NCBI GenBank assembly: GCA_019454045.1
Contig: SKCR01010150.1
Span: 124,001-188,000 of the forward strand
Origin: Zanthoxylum bungeanum
Lineage: Eukaryota; Streptophyta; Magnoliopsida; Sapindales; Rutaceae
Reading direction: 5' to 3'
DNA: 64,000 nt
Shown here: positions 63,350 to 64,000 of the stretch, piece after piece
Numbering within the stretch: position 1 is the stretch's first letter
Layout of the letters: every line of letters starts with the position of its first letter
Made by a program: the position numbers and the translations under genes
Notes under the pieces: model-generated
Databases searched by the model: none
Told to the model about the DNA's origin: nothing
The model's input: the letters and a program-made list of their open reading frames with translations, nothing else

Positions 63350-64000
63350 AGATTTCAGGTCTGACTTTTATTTATTTTTATTTGTTCTTCCTGTTCCTTC
63401 ATTTATTTATTTCGGTCTTTCAAATCTTGTTTCAGTTACTTTGTGTCGTTGAAAAAAAATAAAAATAGAATCCATAACTTTTGTTTGGTTCAGTGGGAGG
63501 GGGGAAGAGTAACCCTCATTGAAAGGTATATAAAAATAGTAAGGACAAAAATACATATATTTTTGTAAGAGCACGGGATAACTCAAGATTTTACATGCTC
63601 CACTTAAATCCGGATCTAATAATTTAACTGTAATATTTCCAATATTTAAAAAAAAAACATTATTAGTGACGCCTTGACTTTGTGAATTGTGATAGCGATA
63701 TGAGATAATCAGTTTGACTCTTCATCTGTATGGTTTATTTATATTTATTTTCAAAAAATCAATAATGGGTAAGCAGTGGGCTTATTTTGAAAGGTAGTGG
63801 GCTCATTTAGTATAATATATTTTATGGGCTCCTTGTTCTATTGCTTGAGTTGCCCATGCTCAATTCATTCAAAAAGTAACACGATGCTTCAAATCTCCAA
63901 TCCATGATAAGTGATAACCCATGAAGGAAATTATTGTTGTTCTTGTTCTTGTTTTTAATATTTTATATTACAATGTATTGATACGTATTTAGAATAAAAA
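63350..64000. other. Right edge of window: retroelement interior or spacer, unassigned
   Basis: After the primer binding site I find no long ORF. The DNA is AT-rich with short unrelated segments, so the retroelement may be truncated or have a long untranslated leader. Confidence 0.4.

Overview
The window is nuclear DNA from a flowering plant, most likely a eudicot. It has large split genes with GT-AG introns, AT-rich introns and spacers, plant-only gene families (WIT, AVT6-type transporter, organellar phage-type RNA polymerase RPOT) and a dense layer of plant transposons. I see no organellar, bacterial or viral locus, no rRNA or tRNA gene and no CRISPR array. All exon models below were built by reading splice sites and reading frame by eye and matching protein families from memory. 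No search was run.

Seven host genes occupy about two thirds of the window. In order they are: the 5' half of a WPP-domain-interacting tail-anchored protein gene (minus strand, running off the left edge); an AVT6-like vacuolar amino acid transporter (plus); a 17-exon FURRY/cell-morphogenesis gene of about 2,151 codons (minus); a short BLOC-1 subunit 2 gene (plus) that shares its upstream region with FURRY; a 12-exon kanadaptin-like FHA protein gene (plus); a 19-exon RPOT2/RPOTmp gene (minus); and an ABHD17-type alpha/beta hydrolase gene (minus). AVT6 and FURRY are convergent, as are kanadaptin and RPOT2. From memory, AVT6 and kanadaptin relatives, and FURRY and RPOT2 relatives, are also near neighbours in Arabidopsis, so the block looks like old plant synteny. 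The genes are not an operon or a single pathway. They serve nuclear-envelope tethering, vacuolar transport, cell-shape control, endosomal sorting, RNA-related nuclear function, organellar transcription and membrane-associated hydrolysis.

The other regions are transposon-rich. Bases 43 to 51 kb hold a 1.19-kb tandem duplication carrying an hAT MITE and a SINE, a likely solo LTR, and a 3.5-kb Mutator-like element with a decayed transposase plus OTU domain. Bases 55 to 64 kb hold minisatellites and a nested insertion stack: a small LTR element, an hAT element inside one of its LTRs, and a solo LTR in its interior. They also hold another Mutator-derived MITE and the 5' end of an LTR retrotransposon. 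Smaller MITEs, SINEs and a TRIM lie in introns of WIT, AVT6, FURRY and the hydrolase gene.

The most notable observations are: an in-frame TGA at codon 13 of an otherwise intact AVT6 gene; an hAT MITE containing a 17-bp copy of its own flank; a tandem duplication whose breakpoint cuts a SINE; the MULE-OTU element with two internally deleted relatives in the same window; and six exact-length decapeptide repeats at the C-terminus of the ABHD17-like hydrolase. I did not find a clear new molecular system.
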